Source: Herbaspirillum sp. CF444
Lineage (GTDB): Bacteria > Pseudomonadota > Gammaproteobacteria > Burkholderiales > Burkholderiaceae_D
Direction of reading: 5' to 3'
Length of the DNA: 64,000 nt
Assembly: GCF_000282135.1 (NCBI RefSeq)
Contig: NZ_AKJW01000077.1
Coordinates: 21,805-85,804, forward strand
Under the pieces are notes generated by a model. It was not told the origin of the DNA and ran no database searches. It was given only the letters and a program-made list of their open reading frames with translations. Positions 17,535-26,753 of the stretch are shown here, in pieces (position 1 is the stretch's first letter; each line of letters begins with the position of its first letter). Both the position numbers and the translations under genes were made by a program.

Positions 17535-18613
17535 TGGATCAACTGATTGCCAATATCAATGCAGTTGGCCCCAATTATCTGGGGACGGCATGGCCGTATG
17601 TGTGGACCTTCGTCTGGAGCTTGCTCAAGATTCTGGTGGTGATGGTTCCACTGCTGCTGTGCGTGGCTTACCTGACTTACTGGGAGCGCAAGCTGATCGG
17701 CTGGATGCACGTCCGCCTGGGCCCCAACCGCGTCGGCCCGGCCGGCTTGCTGCAACCGATCGCCGACGCCCTCAAGCTGATCTTCAAGGAAGTCACGACG
17801 CCGTCGCGCGCCAACAAGGTGCTGTTCTTCATCGCGCCGATCATGACGATCATGCCGGCGCTGGCCGCATGGGCGGTGATTCCGTTCGGACCTGAAGCGG
17901 TAATTGCAAACGTGAACGCCGGCCTGTTGTTCGTCATGGCGATCACGTCGATGGAAGTCTACGGCGTCATCATCGCCGGCTGGGCGTCCAACTCGAAGTA
18001 CGCTTTCCTCGGCGCGATGCGCGCATCGGCGCAGATGGTGTCCTACGAAATTTCGATGGGTTTCTGCCTGGTCGTGGTGCTGATGGTTTCCGGCAGCCTG
18101 AACCTGATCGATATCGTCACCAGCCAGAGCAAGGGCTTTTTCGCCGATCACGGTCTGAGCTTCCTGTCGTGGAACTGGCTGTCGCTGCTGCCGATTTTCG
18201 TGATCTACGTGATCTCGGGCATCGCTGAAACCAATCGCCATCCGTTCGACGTGGTCGAAGGCGAATCGGAAATCGTTGCGGGCCACATGATCGAATACTC
18301 GGGCATGTCGTTCGCCATGTTCTTCCTGGCCGAATATGCCAACATGATCCTGATCTCGATCCTGGCATCGCTGCTGTTCCTGGGCGGCTGGGCATCGCCG
18401 GTTCATATCCTGGACTTCATCCCGGGCTGGATCTGGCTCGGCATCAAGACCTTCCTGGTGGTGTCGTTGTTCGTGTGGGTGCGTGCATCGTTCCCGCGCT
18501 ACCGCTATGACCAGATCATGCGTCTGGGCTGGAAAGTATTCATTCCACTGACTCTGGTGTATCTGGTCATCGTTGCGACCTGGATGCAGACCCCGTGGAA
18601 CATATGGAAGTAG
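17534..18613 (+). CDS. nuoH: NADH-quinone oxidoreductase subunit H
   Basis: 359 residues with about eight membrane spans. It joins the quinone cavity to the proton-pumping arm. Signatures include [21 protein letters not shown] near residue 45-65 (written here without the next residues) and [19 protein letters not shown] with the conserved acidic residues of the E-channel. The frame runs upstream into nuoG, but ATG 17534 overlaps the nuoG stop by one base and gives the normal N terminus MDQLIANI. Confidence 0.97.
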   Translation: MDQLIANINAVGPNYLGTAWPYVWTFVWSLLKILVVMVPLLLCVAYLTYWERKLIGWMHVRLGPNRVGPAGLLQPIADALKLIFKEVTTPSRANKVLFFIAPIMTIMPALAAWAVIPFGPEAVIANVNAGLLFVMAITSMEVYGVIIAGWASNSKYAFLGAMRASAQMVSYEISMGFCLVVVLMVSGSLNLIDIVTSQSKGFFADHGLSFLSWNWLSLLPIFVIYVISGIAETNRHPFDVVEGESEIVAGHMIEYSGMSFAMFFLAEYANMILISILASLLFLGGWASPVHILDFIPGWIWLGIKTFLVVSLFVWVRASFPRYRYDQIMRLGWKVFIPLTLVYLVIVATWMQTPWNIWK

Positions 18614-18661
18614 ATTTGAAAATGAGTTCGGAAGTAATGGATAAAGGCTGAGGTGAGAAGC

Positions 18662-19150
18662 ATGGAAGCTATTAAGGATTTTTTCGGCAGCCTGATGCTG
18701 ACGGAGCTGTTCAAGGGCCTGGCCCTGACGGGCCGTTATCTGTTTGCGCGCAAGATCACGATTCAATTCCCGGAAGAGAAGACGCCGCAGTCGCCGCGTT
18801 TCCGCGGCCTGCACGCGCTGCGTCGCTATCCGAACGGTGAAGAGCGCTGCATCGCTTGCAAACTGTGCGAAGCGGTTTGCCCGGCCATGGCGATCACGAT
18901 CGAATCGGAACAGCGTGACGACGGTTCGCGCCGCACCACGCGTTACGACATCGATCTGACCAAGTGCATTTTCTGCGGTTTCTGCGAAGAATCGTGCCCG
19001 GTCGACTCCATCGTCGAAACGCATATTCTCGAATACCACGGCGAAAAGCGCGGCGACCTGTACTACACCAAGGAAATGCTGCTGGCCGTCGGTGATCGTT
19101 ACGAAAATGAAATTGCCGCCGCGCGTACGGCAGATGCCGCATATCGTTAA
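18662..19150 (+). CDS. nuoI: NADH-quinone oxidoreductase subunit I
   Basis: 162 residues with two ferredoxin-type [4Fe-4S] motifs, [12 protein letters not shown] and [12 protein letters not shown], for clusters N6a and N6b, which pass electrons to N2 in NuoB. ATG 18662 has a GAGGTGAG ribosome site about 6 bp away; a GTG three codons earlier is less likely. The N-terminal helix is amphipathic and lies on the membrane. A 153-bp gap follows before nuoJ. Confidence 0.97.
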   Translation: MEAIKDFFGSLMLTELFKGLALTGRYLFARKITIQFPEEKTPQSPRFRGLHALRRYPNGEERCIACKLCEAVCPAMAITIESEQRDDGSRRTTRYDIDLTKCIFCGFCEESCPVDSIVETHILEYHGEKRGDLYYTKEMLLAVGDRYENEIAAARTADAAYR

Positions 19151-19240
19151 TTGAGTTCGGGACGGCATGCCGGGCTTGTTAGTTTGCCGCATGTCGCCGA
19201 GATGATCGAGTCTGATGCTGAGTCCGATGCTTGTTGGGTA

Positions 19241-19260
19241 GCTTGATCGATGGATCAAGC
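19241..19260. repeat. Perfect hairpin in the nuoI-nuoJ gap
   Basis: GCTTGATC (19241-19248), loop GATG, GATCAAGC (19253-19260). It lies 44 bp before nuoJ in a gap that also holds near-repeats of TGATGCTG. No T-tract follows. Confidence 0.65.
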
Positions 19261-19303
19261 GATCGAATGATCTGATGCTGGTTTAGCCAACTTTTGGTTG
19301 ATT

Positions 19304-19957
19304 ATGGAATTTAAAACTGTCTTGTTCTATGCGTTTTCAGCGGTCCTCGTGCTCGCTGCCCTACGCGTCATTACGGCCCGCAATCCGGTGCATGCGGCCC
19401 TGTTTCTCGTGTTGGCCTTCTTCTCGGCGGCCGGCATCTGGATGTTGCTGAAGGCGGAGTTCCTCGCCATCGTGCTGGTGCTGGTATATGTCGGGGCGGT
19501 GATGGTGCTGTTCCTGTTCGTGGTGATGATGCTCGATATCAATCTCGACAAGATGCGAGAGGGTTTTTGGGGATACTTTCCGCTGGCGGCAACCATCGGC
19601 GTGGTCATCGTGCTGGAAATGGCCGCGGTCCTGCTGCGCAGCTTCTGGGCGCCTGAAGCGCAAGTGCCGGCTGCATCCAATACCATCGGCACCACCAAGG
19701 CGCTGGGCATGCAGATCTACACTGAATATGTCTACGCATTTGAAGTCGCTGCCGTCATCCTGCTGGTCGCCATCGTCGCCGCCGTGGCGCTGACGCTGCG
19801 TCGCCGCAAGGACAGCAAATACTTCTCGCCGGCCGCAGCCGTCAAGGTCAAGAGCACTGATCGCGTGCGCCTGGTCAAGATGAAGGCCGAATCCACCCGT
19901 AACAACGGCAACACCGGCGGCGATGCTCAGGCATCCGGCGCGGAACAACAATCTTAA
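19304..19957 (+). CDS. nuoJ: NADH-quinone oxidoreductase subunit J
   Basis: 217 residues with five membrane segments in the first 165 residues, including [19 protein letters not shown], the conserved third helix that contains the pi-bulge turning with the enzyme cycle. A hydrophilic basic tail of about 50 residues (from [10 protein letters not shown] onward) is longer than in E. coli. ATG 19304 is chosen over TTG 19298. The ribosome site is poor. nuoK begins 14 bp downstream. Confidence 0.96.
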   Translation: MEFKTVLFYAFSAVLVLAALRVITARNPVHAALFLVLAFFSAAGIWMLLKAEFLAIVLVLVYVGAVMVLFLFVVMMLDINLDKMREGFWGYFPLAATIGVVIVLEMAAVLLRSFWAPEAQVPAASNTIGTTKALGMQIYTEYVYAFEVAAVILLVAIVAAVALTLRRRKDSKYFSPAAAVKVKSTDRVRLVKMKAESTRNNGNTGGDAQASGAEQQS

Positions 19958-19971
19958 GGAGCGGCGCAATC

Positions 19972-20280
19972 ATGACTCTCTCGCTCTCGCATTACCTGAT
20001 CCTCGGCGCGATCCTGTTCGCGATCTCGATCGTCGGCATTTTCCTCAACCGCAAGAACGTCATCGTGTTGCTCATGGCAATCGAACTGATGTTGCTGGCG
20101 GTGAATATGAACTTCATTGCTTTCTCGCATTACCTCGGCGATGCGGCCGGACAGGTCTTCGTGTTCTTCATCCTGACGGTCGCCGCTGCGGAGTCCGCAA
20201 TCGGTCTGGCCATCCTGGTGGTGCTGTTCCGCAATCTGGACACCATCAACGTGGAAGATCTGGATACGCTCAAGGGATAA
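19972..20280 (+). CDS. nuoK: NADH-quinone oxidoreductase subunit K
   Basis: 102 residues with three membrane helices, the normal size. Conserved acidic residues in helices two and three (the Glu of [13 protein letters not shown] and of [12 protein letters not shown]) lie in the proton path. It is preceded by AAGGAGCGG, a strong ribosome site. It belongs to the Mrp antiporter MrpC-like family and packs between NuoJ and NuoN. A 135-bp structured gap separates it from nuoL. Confidence 0.97.
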   Translation: MTLSLSHYLILGAILFAISIVGIFLNRKNVIVLLMAIELMLLAVNMNFIAFSHYLGDAAGQVFVFFILTVAAAESAIGLAILVVLFRNLDTINVEDLDTLKG

Positions 20281-20360
20281 GCAGCCTGGTTGAGCTTGGT
20301 TGAGTAGCGGTGCATTCGCAGTGCACGTGGATTGAATGTAAATTTCATTTAAAGATGGGC

Positions 20361-20393
20361 GTTCTCCGAGAGTCCTCGTGATTCGAAGAGAAC
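20361..20393. repeat. Nested inverted repeats in the nuoK-nuoL gap
   Basis: GTTCTC (20361-20366) pairs with GAGAAC (20388-20393) around an inner CGAG-AGTC-CTCG hairpin (20367-20378), ending 22 bp before the nuoL start. The stem is short, so this is tentative. Confidence 0.35.
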
Positions 20394-20415
20394 CCAAATA
20401 GCGATAAGGTTCATC

Positions 20416-22515
20416 ATGGCGGGGCAACTTAACCCACATCTTCTTTTAGCCGTACCACTGGCGCCGTTGGCAGGTTCTGCAATTGCAGGCCTGCTCGGTA
20501 CGAAATTCTTCGGCAACGTAGTCGGCCGCAAGGTATCGCACACGGCGACCATACTCGGCGTACTGATTGCATTGATCATTTCCGTCCAGACCTTGCTGGC
20601 GGTGGTCGACGGCGCGACCTACAACGGTACGTTGTACACCTGGATGACGGTTGCCGGCCTGAAGCTGGAAGTGGGCTTTCTGATCGACAGCCTGACGGCG
20701 ATGATGATGTGCGTGGTGACCTTCGTGTCCCTGATGGTGCACGTCTACACCATCGGCTACATGAAAGACGACGACGGCTACAACCGCTTCTTCTCGTACA
20801 TCTCGCTGTTCACGTTCTCGATGCTGATGCTCGTCATGAGCAACAACTTCCTGCAATTGTTCTTCGGCTGGGAAGCCGTGGGTCTGGTCTCCTACCTGCT
20901 GATCGGTTTCTGGTACACCCGTCCGACCGCGATCAAGGCCAACATGAAGGCCTTCCTGGTCAACCGCGTCGGCGACTTCGGCTTCATCCTCGGCATCGGC
21001 CTGCTGCTGGCCTATGCCGGTTCCATGAATTACGGCGAAGTGTTCGCCAAGCGCGGCGAGCTGGCCCAACTGACCTTGCCCGGCACCGACTGGATGCTGC
21101 TGACCGTGGCATGTATCTGCCTGTTCGTCGGCGCGATGGGTAAGTCGGCGCAATTCCCGCTGCACGTCTGGCTGCCGGACTCGATGGAAGGCCCGACCCC
21201 GATTTCCGCGCTGATTCACGCGGCGACGATGGTCACCGCCGGCATCTTCATGGTGTCGCGCATGTCGCCGCTGTTCGAGTTGTCCGATACGGCCTTGTCC
21301 GTGATCCTGGTGATCGGTGCGATTACCGCGCTGTTCATGGGTTTCCTCGGCACGATGCAAACCGACATCAAGCGCGTGGTGGCGTATTCGACGCTGTCGC
21401 AGCTGGGTTACATGACTGTCGCGCTGGGCGCCTCGGCCTATTCGGTCGCGGTGTTCCACCTGATGACGCACGCGTTCTTCAAGGCCTTGCTGTTCCTCGG
21501 CGCGGGTTCGGTCATCATTGGCATGCACCATGATCAGGACATGCGCAACATGGGCGGCCTGCGCAAGCACATGCCGATCACCTGGATCACGTCGCTGCTC
21601 GGTTCGCTGGCGCTGATCGGTACGCCGTTCTTCTCCGGTTTCTACTCGAAGGACAGCATCATTGAGGCCGCCGCCGCGTCGCATCTGCCAGGTTCCGGTT
21701 TTGCCTACTTTGCCGTGCTGGCCAGCGTGTTCGTGACGGCGTTCTACTCCTTCCGCATGTACTTCATGGTGTTCCACGGTGAAGAGCGTTTCGGCAAGGA
21801 ACATGGTCATGACGATCACCATGCGCCGGTTGCCGCACACGCTGCGCATGAGGATCATGCACACGACGCGCACGGTCATGACGACCACGCTCATGACGAC
21901 CATGAGCACCACGGTCTGGCCCCGGGGCAGAAGCCGCACGAGTCGCCGCTGGTGGTGACGCTGCCGCTGATCCTGCTGGCGATTCCCTCGGTCATCATCG
22001 GTTTCCTGGCGATCTCGCCGATGATCTTCGGCGATTTCTTCAAGAACGTGATTTTCATTGGCGAAAACCACAAGGCGCTCGAAGAGCTGGCCGAGGAATA
22101 CCACGGCCCTGTCGCGATGGCGGTGCACTCGCTGACATCGGCGCCGTTGTGGCTGGCGATTGCAGGCGTCGTCGTGGCGTACTACTTCTACATGGTCAAC
22201 CCGCGCGTTCCGGCCTGGTTCAAGGAAAAGTTCAGCGTGATCTACACCATCCTGGACAACAAGTACTACATGGACAAGTTCAACGAGGTCGTGTTTGCCG
22301 GCGGCGCACGCCTGCTGGGCACCGGCCTGTGGACTGTCGGCGACAAGGGCCTGATCGACGGCCTGGTCGTCAACGGCAGCGCCAAGGTAGTCAACTGGTT
22401 CTCGAAAGTCACGCGCCTGTGGCAATCCGGTTACATCTACCATTACGCTTTCGTGATGATTATCGGGGTGCTGGGTTTCCTGGTTTGGTTCATGCCGTTT
22501 CCGTTTGCCAAATAA
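20416..22515 (+). CDS. nuoL: NADH-quinone oxidoreductase subunit L
   Basis: 699 residues, the largest antiporter-like pumping subunit of complex I, with the long lateral helix near the C terminus. Conserved features include the Glu in FFGWEAVGLVSYLLIGFW and the Lys in the AMGKSAQFPLHVWLPD and EGPTPISALIHAATMV blocks. Between helices, at about residues 460-500, lies an unusual loop with 15 histidines in 38 residues, mixed with Asp and Ala. ATG 20416 follows AAGG. It is longer than E. coli NuoL (613 residues), partly because of this loop. Confidence 0.97.
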   Translation: MAGQLNPHLLLAVPLAPLAGSAIAGLLGTKFFGNVVGRKVSHTATILGVLIALIISVQTLLAVVDGATYNGTLYTWMTVAGLKLEVGFLIDSLTAMMMCVVTFVSLMVHVYTIGYMKDDDGYNRFFSYISLFTFSMLMLVMSNNFLQLFFGWEAVGLVSYLLIGFWYTRPTAIKANMKAFLVNRVGDFGFILGIGLLLAYAGSMNYGEVFAKRGELAQLTLPGTDWMLLTVACICLFVGAMGKSAQFPLHVWLPDSMEGPTPISALIHAATMVTAGIFMVSRMSPLFELSDTALSVILVIGAITALFMGFLGTMQTDIKRVVAYSTLSQLGYMTVALGASAYSVAVFHLMTHAFFKALLFLGAGSVIIGMHHDQDMRNMGGLRKHMPITWITSLLGSLALIGTPFFSGFYSKDSIIEAAAASHLPGSGFAYFAVLASVFVTAFYSFRMYFMVFHGEERFGKEHGHDDHHAPVAAHAAHEDHAHDAHGHDDHAHDDHEHHGLAPGQKPHESPLVVTLPLILLAIPSVIIGFLAISPMIFGDFFKNVIFIGENHKALEELAEEYHGPVAMAVHSLTSAPLWLAIAGVVVAYYFYMVNPRVPAWFKEKFSVIYTILDNKYYMDKFNEVVFAGGARLLGTGLWTVGDKGLIDGLVVNGSAKVVNWFSKVTRLWQSGYIYHYAFVMIIGVLGFLVWFMPFPFAK

Positions 22516-22539
22516 GTTGGCGTAAAGTTAAAAACAACC

Positions 22540-24030
22540 ATGATGCAGTCAACTTTTCCTCTCCTTAGCCTTGCGATCTGGTGTCCGGTCGCGTTTGGCG
22601 TGCTCGTCCTGGCAGTGGGCCGCGACGAAAATCCATCCATCGCGCGCTGGCTGTCGCTGCTCGGCGCCGTCGTCAGCCTGCTGGTCACGATTCCGCTGGT
22701 CATGCATTTCGATGCAGCCGCGCACGGTTACCAGTTCGTCGAGAAGACGCCTTGGATCGATCGCTTCAACATCAGCTATTTCCTCGGCATCGACGGCCTG
22801 TCGCTGTGGTTCATTCCGCTGACCGCCTTCATCACGGTCATCGTGGTGCTGGCCGGCTGGGAAGTGATCCAGAAGCGCGTGGCGCAATACATGGGCGCTT
22901 TCCTGATCCTGTCCGGCCTGATGATCGGCGTGTTCTCGGCGCTGGACGGCATGCTGTTCTACGTGTTCTTCGAAGCGACCCTGATCCCGATGTTCATCAT
23001 CGTCGGCGTGTGGGGCGGCGCCAACCGCGTGTATGCGGCGTTCAAGTTCTTCCTGTACACCTTGCTCGGCTCGTTGCTGATGCTGATCGCGCTGATCTAT
23101 CTGTACATCGTCTCCGGCGGCAGCTTTGAAATACCGACATGGCATCAACTGCCGCTGTCGATGATCGAGCAAAAACTGTTGTTCTTCGCATTCCTGATGG
23201 CGTTCGCGGTCAAGGTGCCGATGTGGCCGGTGCATACCTGGTTGCCGGACGCCCACGTGGAAGCGCCTACCGGCGGCTCCATCGTGCTGGCGGCCATCAT
23301 GCTGAAGCTCGGCGCCTACGGTTTCCTGCGTTTCTCGCTGCCGATCGCTCCTGACGCCAGCCACGCGCTGTCCGGTTTCATGATCACCTTGTCGCTGGTC
23401 GCGGTGATCTACATCGGCCTGGTCGCGCTGGTGCAGCAGGATATGAAGAAACTGGTGGCGTACTCGTCGATTGCGCACATGGGCTTCGTCACGCTGGGTT
23501 TCTTCATGTTCAACGACATGGCGGTGCAGGGCGGTATCGCACAGATGATTTCCCACGGCTTCGTGTCGGGCGCGATGTTTATGTCCATCGGCGTGCTGTA
23601 CGACCGCATGCATACCCGCGAAATCGCGCAGTACGGCGGTGTGGTCAACAAGATGCCGCGCTTTGCCGCTTTCTTCATCCTGTTCTCGCTGGCCAACTGC
23701 GGTCTGCCTGCGACCTCCGGCTTCGTCGGCGAATTCATGGTGATCCTGGGCGCCGTCAAGTTCAACTTCTGGATCGGCCTGTTGTCGGCGACCGCGCTGA
23801 TTCTGGGTGCTGCTTATTCGTTGTGGCTGACCAAGCGCGTGATCTTCGGCGCGGTGACCAATCATCATGTTGAAGAACTGACCGACGTCAACAAGCGCGA
23901 ATTCTTCATCCTCGGCTTGCTGGCAATCGCAGTATTGGTGATGGGTCTGTACCCTGCGCCGGTGACCGACACGATGCAGACTTCGGTGTCGGACCTGCTC
24001 AAGCACGTGGCGGTATCCAAGATTAATTAA
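22540..24030 (+). CDS. nuoM: NADH-quinone oxidoreductase subunit M
   Basis: 496 residues with about 14 membrane helices. It is the second antiporter-like pumping subunit. FFEATLIPMFIIVGVWGG carries the essential Glu, and FAVKVPMWPVHTWLPDAHVEAP near residue 225 carries the pumping Lys (the second block continues with PTGGS). There are two adjacent ATG codons at 22540 and 22543. It begins 24 bp after nuoL and is followed by a strong hairpin. Confidence 0.97.
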   Translation: MMQSTFPLLSLAIWCPVAFGVLVLAVGRDENPSIARWLSLLGAVVSLLVTIPLVMHFDAAAHGYQFVEKTPWIDRFNISYFLGIDGLSLWFIPLTAFITVIVVLAGWEVIQKRVAQYMGAFLILSGLMIGVFSALDGMLFYVFFEATLIPMFIIVGVWGGANRVYAAFKFFLYTLLGSLLMLIALIYLYIVSGGSFEIPTWHQLPLSMIEQKLLFFAFLMAFAVKVPMWPVHTWLPDAHVEAPTGGSIVLAAIMLKLGAYGFLRFSLPIAPDASHALSGFMITLSLVAVIYIGLVALVQQDMKKLVAYSSIAHMGFVTLGFFMFNDMAVQGGIAQMISHGFVSGAMFMSIGVLYDRMHTREIAQYGGVVNKMPRFAAFFILFSLANCGLPATSGFVGEFMVILGAVKFNFWIGLLSATALILGAAYSLWLTKRVIFGAVTNHHVEELTDVNKREFFILGLLAIAVLVMGLYPAPVTDTMQTSVSDLLKHVAVSKIN

Positions 24031-24037
24031 GCAAGAA

Positions 24038-24070
24038 GTGTCGGCATAGCCAGCATTGCTATGCCGACAC
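24038..24070. repeat. Strong 13-bp hairpin between nuoM and nuoN
   Basis: GTGTCGGCATAGC (24038-24050) and GCTATGCCGACAC (24058-24070) pair perfectly with a 7-nt loop, 8 bp after the nuoM stop. No T-run follows on either strand, so it is not a standard terminator. Confidence 0.85.
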
Positions 24071-24181
24071 TGGCAATTCGGTACGACGTTTCGATACAAG
24101 CCGGTCACATGTTTCTCACGGCTGAAAACGGCGGCAACGGTAAGCGGACAAAATACGCGGACGAAAATAAGCGGTAACTAA

Positions 24182-25693
24182 ATGAACAACATGAATCTGA
24201 TCCCTGTCTATCCGGAAATATTTCTGCTGATTGCGACTTCCGCAATTCTGCTGATCGATATGTTTTTGCCGGATGCAAAACGCGTCATCACCTACCTGCT
24301 GTCCTTGCTGGCGCTGGTGGTCTGCGCAGTGTTGACCTTCACCAACTACGCCAGCGGCGAGACGGTCTACACCTTCAGCAACATGTTCGTTTCGGACCCC
24401 TTGTCCAGCCTGCTGAAACTGTTCTCCTACCTCGCCATCGGCCTGACGCTGATCTACGCCCGTCAATACAACAGCGACCGCGCCATCGTCGGCGGCGGTC
24501 ATCTGGGTGGCGAGTTCTACGCACTGGCGCTGTTCTCCCTGCTGGGTCAGATGGTCATGATCTCCGGCAACAGCTTCCTCTCGATCTACCTCGGCCTGGA
24601 ACTGATGTCGCTGTCGCTGTATGCGCTGGTTGCCCTGCGCCGCGACAATGTCGGTTCGACCGAAGCCGCGATGAAGTATTTCATCCTCGGCGCGCTGGCT
24701 TCCGGTTTCCTGCTCTACGGTATCTCGATGCTGTACGGCGCGACCGGTTCGCTGGAACTGAACGACGTCTTCCGCGCCATCGTGTCCGGTACCGTTGACC
24801 GCAACGTGCTGGTCTTCGGCATCGTCTTCGTGGTCGCCGGTCTGGCGTTCAAACTGGGGGCAGTGCCATTCCACATGTGGGTGCCGGACGTCTACCACGG
24901 CGCACCGACGCCGATGACGCTGCTGATCGGCGGCGCGCCGAAGCTGGCTGCGTTCGCCATGGTGTTCCGCCTGCTGGTCGAAGGCCTGTTGCCGTTGGCA
25001 ATCGACTGGCAACAAATGCTGATGGTGCTGGCGGTGTTGTCGATCATCATCGGTAACGTGACGGCGATCGCGCAGACCAACATCAAGCGCATGCTGGCTT
25101 ACTCGACCATTTCGCACATGGGTTTCATGTTGCTCGGCATGATGTCGGGCGTGGTCGACGGCAACCTGTTCCAGGCCGTCAACGCCTACAGCTCGTCGCT
25201 GTTCTACGCCATCACTTACGTGTTGACCACGCTGGGCACTTTCGGCGTGATCCTGCTGATGGCGCGTTCCGGTTTCGAAGCCGACACGCTGGACGACTTC
25301 AAGGGCCTGAATCAACGCAGCCCATGGTTTGCCGCGATCATGCTGATCCTGATGTTCTCGCTGGCGGGTATTCCCCCAATGGTCGGCTTCTACGCCAAGC
25401 TGTCGGTGCTGCAAGCGGTGCTGGGCACCGGTCAGATCTGGCTGGCGGTGCTGGCAGTCGTGTTCTCGCTGGTGGGCGCGTTCTACTACCTGCGCGTCAT
25501 CAAGAACATGTACTTCGACGAGCCTGCCGACAGCGGCAAGATCACGGCAAGCTTCGACGTGCGCATCGCCTTGAGCCTGAACGGCCTGGCCGCGCTGGTC
25601 ATCGGTCTGTGGCCCGGTCATCTGATGGATGCGTGCACCAGCGCCATCGTCACGACGCTGGCGACATTCCTGAGCAAAGTCATCGCAGCCTGA
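24182..25693 (+). CDS. nuoN: NADH-quinone oxidoreductase subunit N
   Basis: 503 residues with about 14 membrane helices. It is the third antiporter-like subunit, adjacent to NuoK in the complex. [23 protein letters not shown] helix ([16 protein letters not shown]) bears the conserved Glu; [21 protein letters not shown] near residue 220 bears the Lys. It starts at ATG 24182 after a 151-bp gap that contains the preceding hairpin. It is the last complex I gene. Confidence 0.97.
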   Translation: MNNMNLIPVYPEIFLLIATSAILLIDMFLPDAKRVITYLLSLLALVVCAVLTFTNYASGETVYTFSNMFVSDPLSSLLKLFSYLAIGLTLIYARQYNSDRAIVGGGHLGGEFYALALFSLLGQMVMISGNSFLSIYLGLELMSLSLYALVALRRDNVGSTEAAMKYFILGALASGFLLYGISMLYGATGSLELNDVFRAIVSGTVDRNVLVFGIVFVVAGLAFKLGAVPFHMWVPDVYHGAPTPMTLLIGGAPKLAAFAMVFRLLVEGLLPLAIDWQQMLMVLAVLSIIIGNVTAIAQTNIKRMLAYSTISHMGFMLLGMMSGVVDGNLFQAVNAYSSSLFYAITYVLTTLGTFGVILLMARSGFEADTLDDFKGLNQRSPWFAAIMLILMFSLAGIPPMVGFYAKLSVLQAVLGTGQIWLAVLAVVFSLVGAFYYLRVIKNMYFDEPADSGKITASFDVRIALSLNGLAALVIGLWPGHLMDACTSAIVTTLATFLSKVIAA

Positions 25694-25705
25694 GCGAAGC
25701 CACCG

Positions 25706-26020
25706 GTGAACGTATCCTTACTGAGCTGGTGCGTCATCCTGTTGGCGGTCCTGGCCGCCAACCTGCCTTTCTTTAATCAGCAGTTGTTCGCGCTGATTCC
25801 CCTGAGCAAGTCCGCCGCATACCGCAAGCCGGTATGGGTGCGACTGCTTGAACTCATCGTGCTGTACTTCATCGTCGGCGGCATTGCCCGTTTCTTCGAA
25901 GCGAACATCGGCAATGCTTTTGCGCAGGGCTGGGAATTTTATGCCGTCACCGGCTGTCTGTTTCTGGTGCTGGCGTATCCTGGCTACGTAGTGCGCTACC
26001 TGCGCAAGAGTCACGCCTAA
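25706..26020 (+). CDS. DUF2818 family membrane protein
   Basis: 104 residues starting at GTG 25706, 13 bp after nuoN. It has three hydrophobic segments (about residues 3-22, 45-65, 75-95). The family is small and is repeatedly found just downstream of nuoN in betaproteobacteria, so it is probably co-transcribed. Whether it helps assemble complex I or is an accessory subunit is unknown. The terminator candidate at 26041 closes the operon. Confidence 0.88.
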   Translation: MNVSLLSWCVILLAVLAANLPFFNQQLFALIPLSKSAAYRKPVWVRLLELIVLYFIVGGIARFFEANIGNAFAQGWEFYAVTGCLFLVLAYPGYVVRYLRKSHA

Positions 26021-26040
26021 CCAGTTCTTGAAGCGATGCT

Positions 26041-26082
26041 GAAACGCCTGCGGTGCGCTGTGTGCAGGCATTTCGGTTCTTT
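26041..26082 (+). terminator. Terminator candidate closing the nuo operon
   Basis: GAAACGCCTGC (26041-26051) pairs with GCAGGCATTTC (26064-26074) apart from one internal mismatch, followed by GGTTCTTTC. The T-tail is modest. Confidence 0.55.
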
Positions 26083-26111
26083 CATTCATCTTCACTGCAT
26101 ACCGGTCCCGC

Positions 26112-26675
26112 ATGGATACTCATCTCAAAGAAAGCAAAGTAGACGGCGAGCTGGTCTACGAAGGGCACTTCCTCAAAGTCCAGCGCGACAAGATTCTTCT
26201 GCCCGACGGCAAGCAGGCCGTGCGCGAACACATCAAGCATCCGGGGGCCGTAGTCATTCTCCCGTTGTTTGAAGACGGCTCCGTGCTGTTGGAAAGACAG
26301 TTCCGCTATCCGCTCGATCAGGTGTTCATCGAATTCCCGGCAGGGAAGATCGATCCGGGCGAGGACCATCTGGAGTGCGCCAAGCGCGAACTCCGGGAAG
26401 AGACCGGCTATACCGCCACCGACTGGCAATTCGTCTGCACCATCCACAATGCCATCGCCTATTCGGACGAACATCTGGACATCTATCTTGCGCGCGGCCT
26501 GACTGCGGGCGAGCGCAAGCTCGACGAAGGCGAGTTCCTCGATATCTACAAGGCGCCACTGTCCGAATTGCTGGAACAAGTCCGGCTCGGCAAGGTAACC
26601 GACGTCAAGACCGTGATCGGCGCCTTCTGGCTGGAAAAAATCATCAATGGGCAATGGTCATTGCCAAGTGTGTAA
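26112..26675 (+). CDS. NUDIX hydrolase, ADP-ribose pyrophosphatase type
   Basis: 187 residues. The NUDIX box is complete: Gly78, Glu84, Arg92-Glu93, Glu96-Glu97 and Gly99 in the pattern Gx5Ex7REx2EExG. The preceding QFRYPLDQVFIEFPAGKID is typical of the NudF/ADP-ribose pyrophosphatase group, which hydrolyses ADP-ribose to AMP and ribose 5-phosphate with Mg2+. Substrate choice within the group cannot be fixed from sequence alone. It ends at a bidirectional terminator. Confidence 0.9.
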   Translation: MDTHLKESKVDGELVYEGHFLKVQRDKILLPDGKQAVREHIKHPGAVVILPLFEDGSVLLERQFRYPLDQVFIEFPAGKIDPGEDHLECAKRELREETGYTATDWQFVCTIHNAIAYSDEHLDIYLARGLTAGERKLDEGEFLDIYKAPLSELLEQVRLGKVTDVKTVIGAFWLEKIINGQWSLPSV

Positions 26676-26702
26676 TCCGCAATCCGCTCGTGCCGCAAAA
26701 GC

Positions 26703-26733
26703 AAAAGGCTTCGATACGCATCGAAGCCTTTTT
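26703..26733. terminator. Bidirectional terminator
   Basis: AAAAGGCTTCGAT (26703-26715) pairs with ATCGAAGCCTTTT (from 26720), with T-runs on both strands, between convergent genes. Confidence 0.9.
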
Positions 26734-26753
26734 CATTTTGGAGATCAGCCAAC

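Noticed and set aside
21780..21940. The histidine stretch of NuoL as a CRISPR or tandem-repeat array
   Set aside because: The DNA repeats are imperfect and codon-level, a product of the His/Asp-rich protein loop; there are no unique spacers.
20446..22443. 665-codon minus-strand open frame opposite nuoL
   Set aside because: Low-complexity His/Arg/Gln-rich shadow. nuoL is certain on the other strand.
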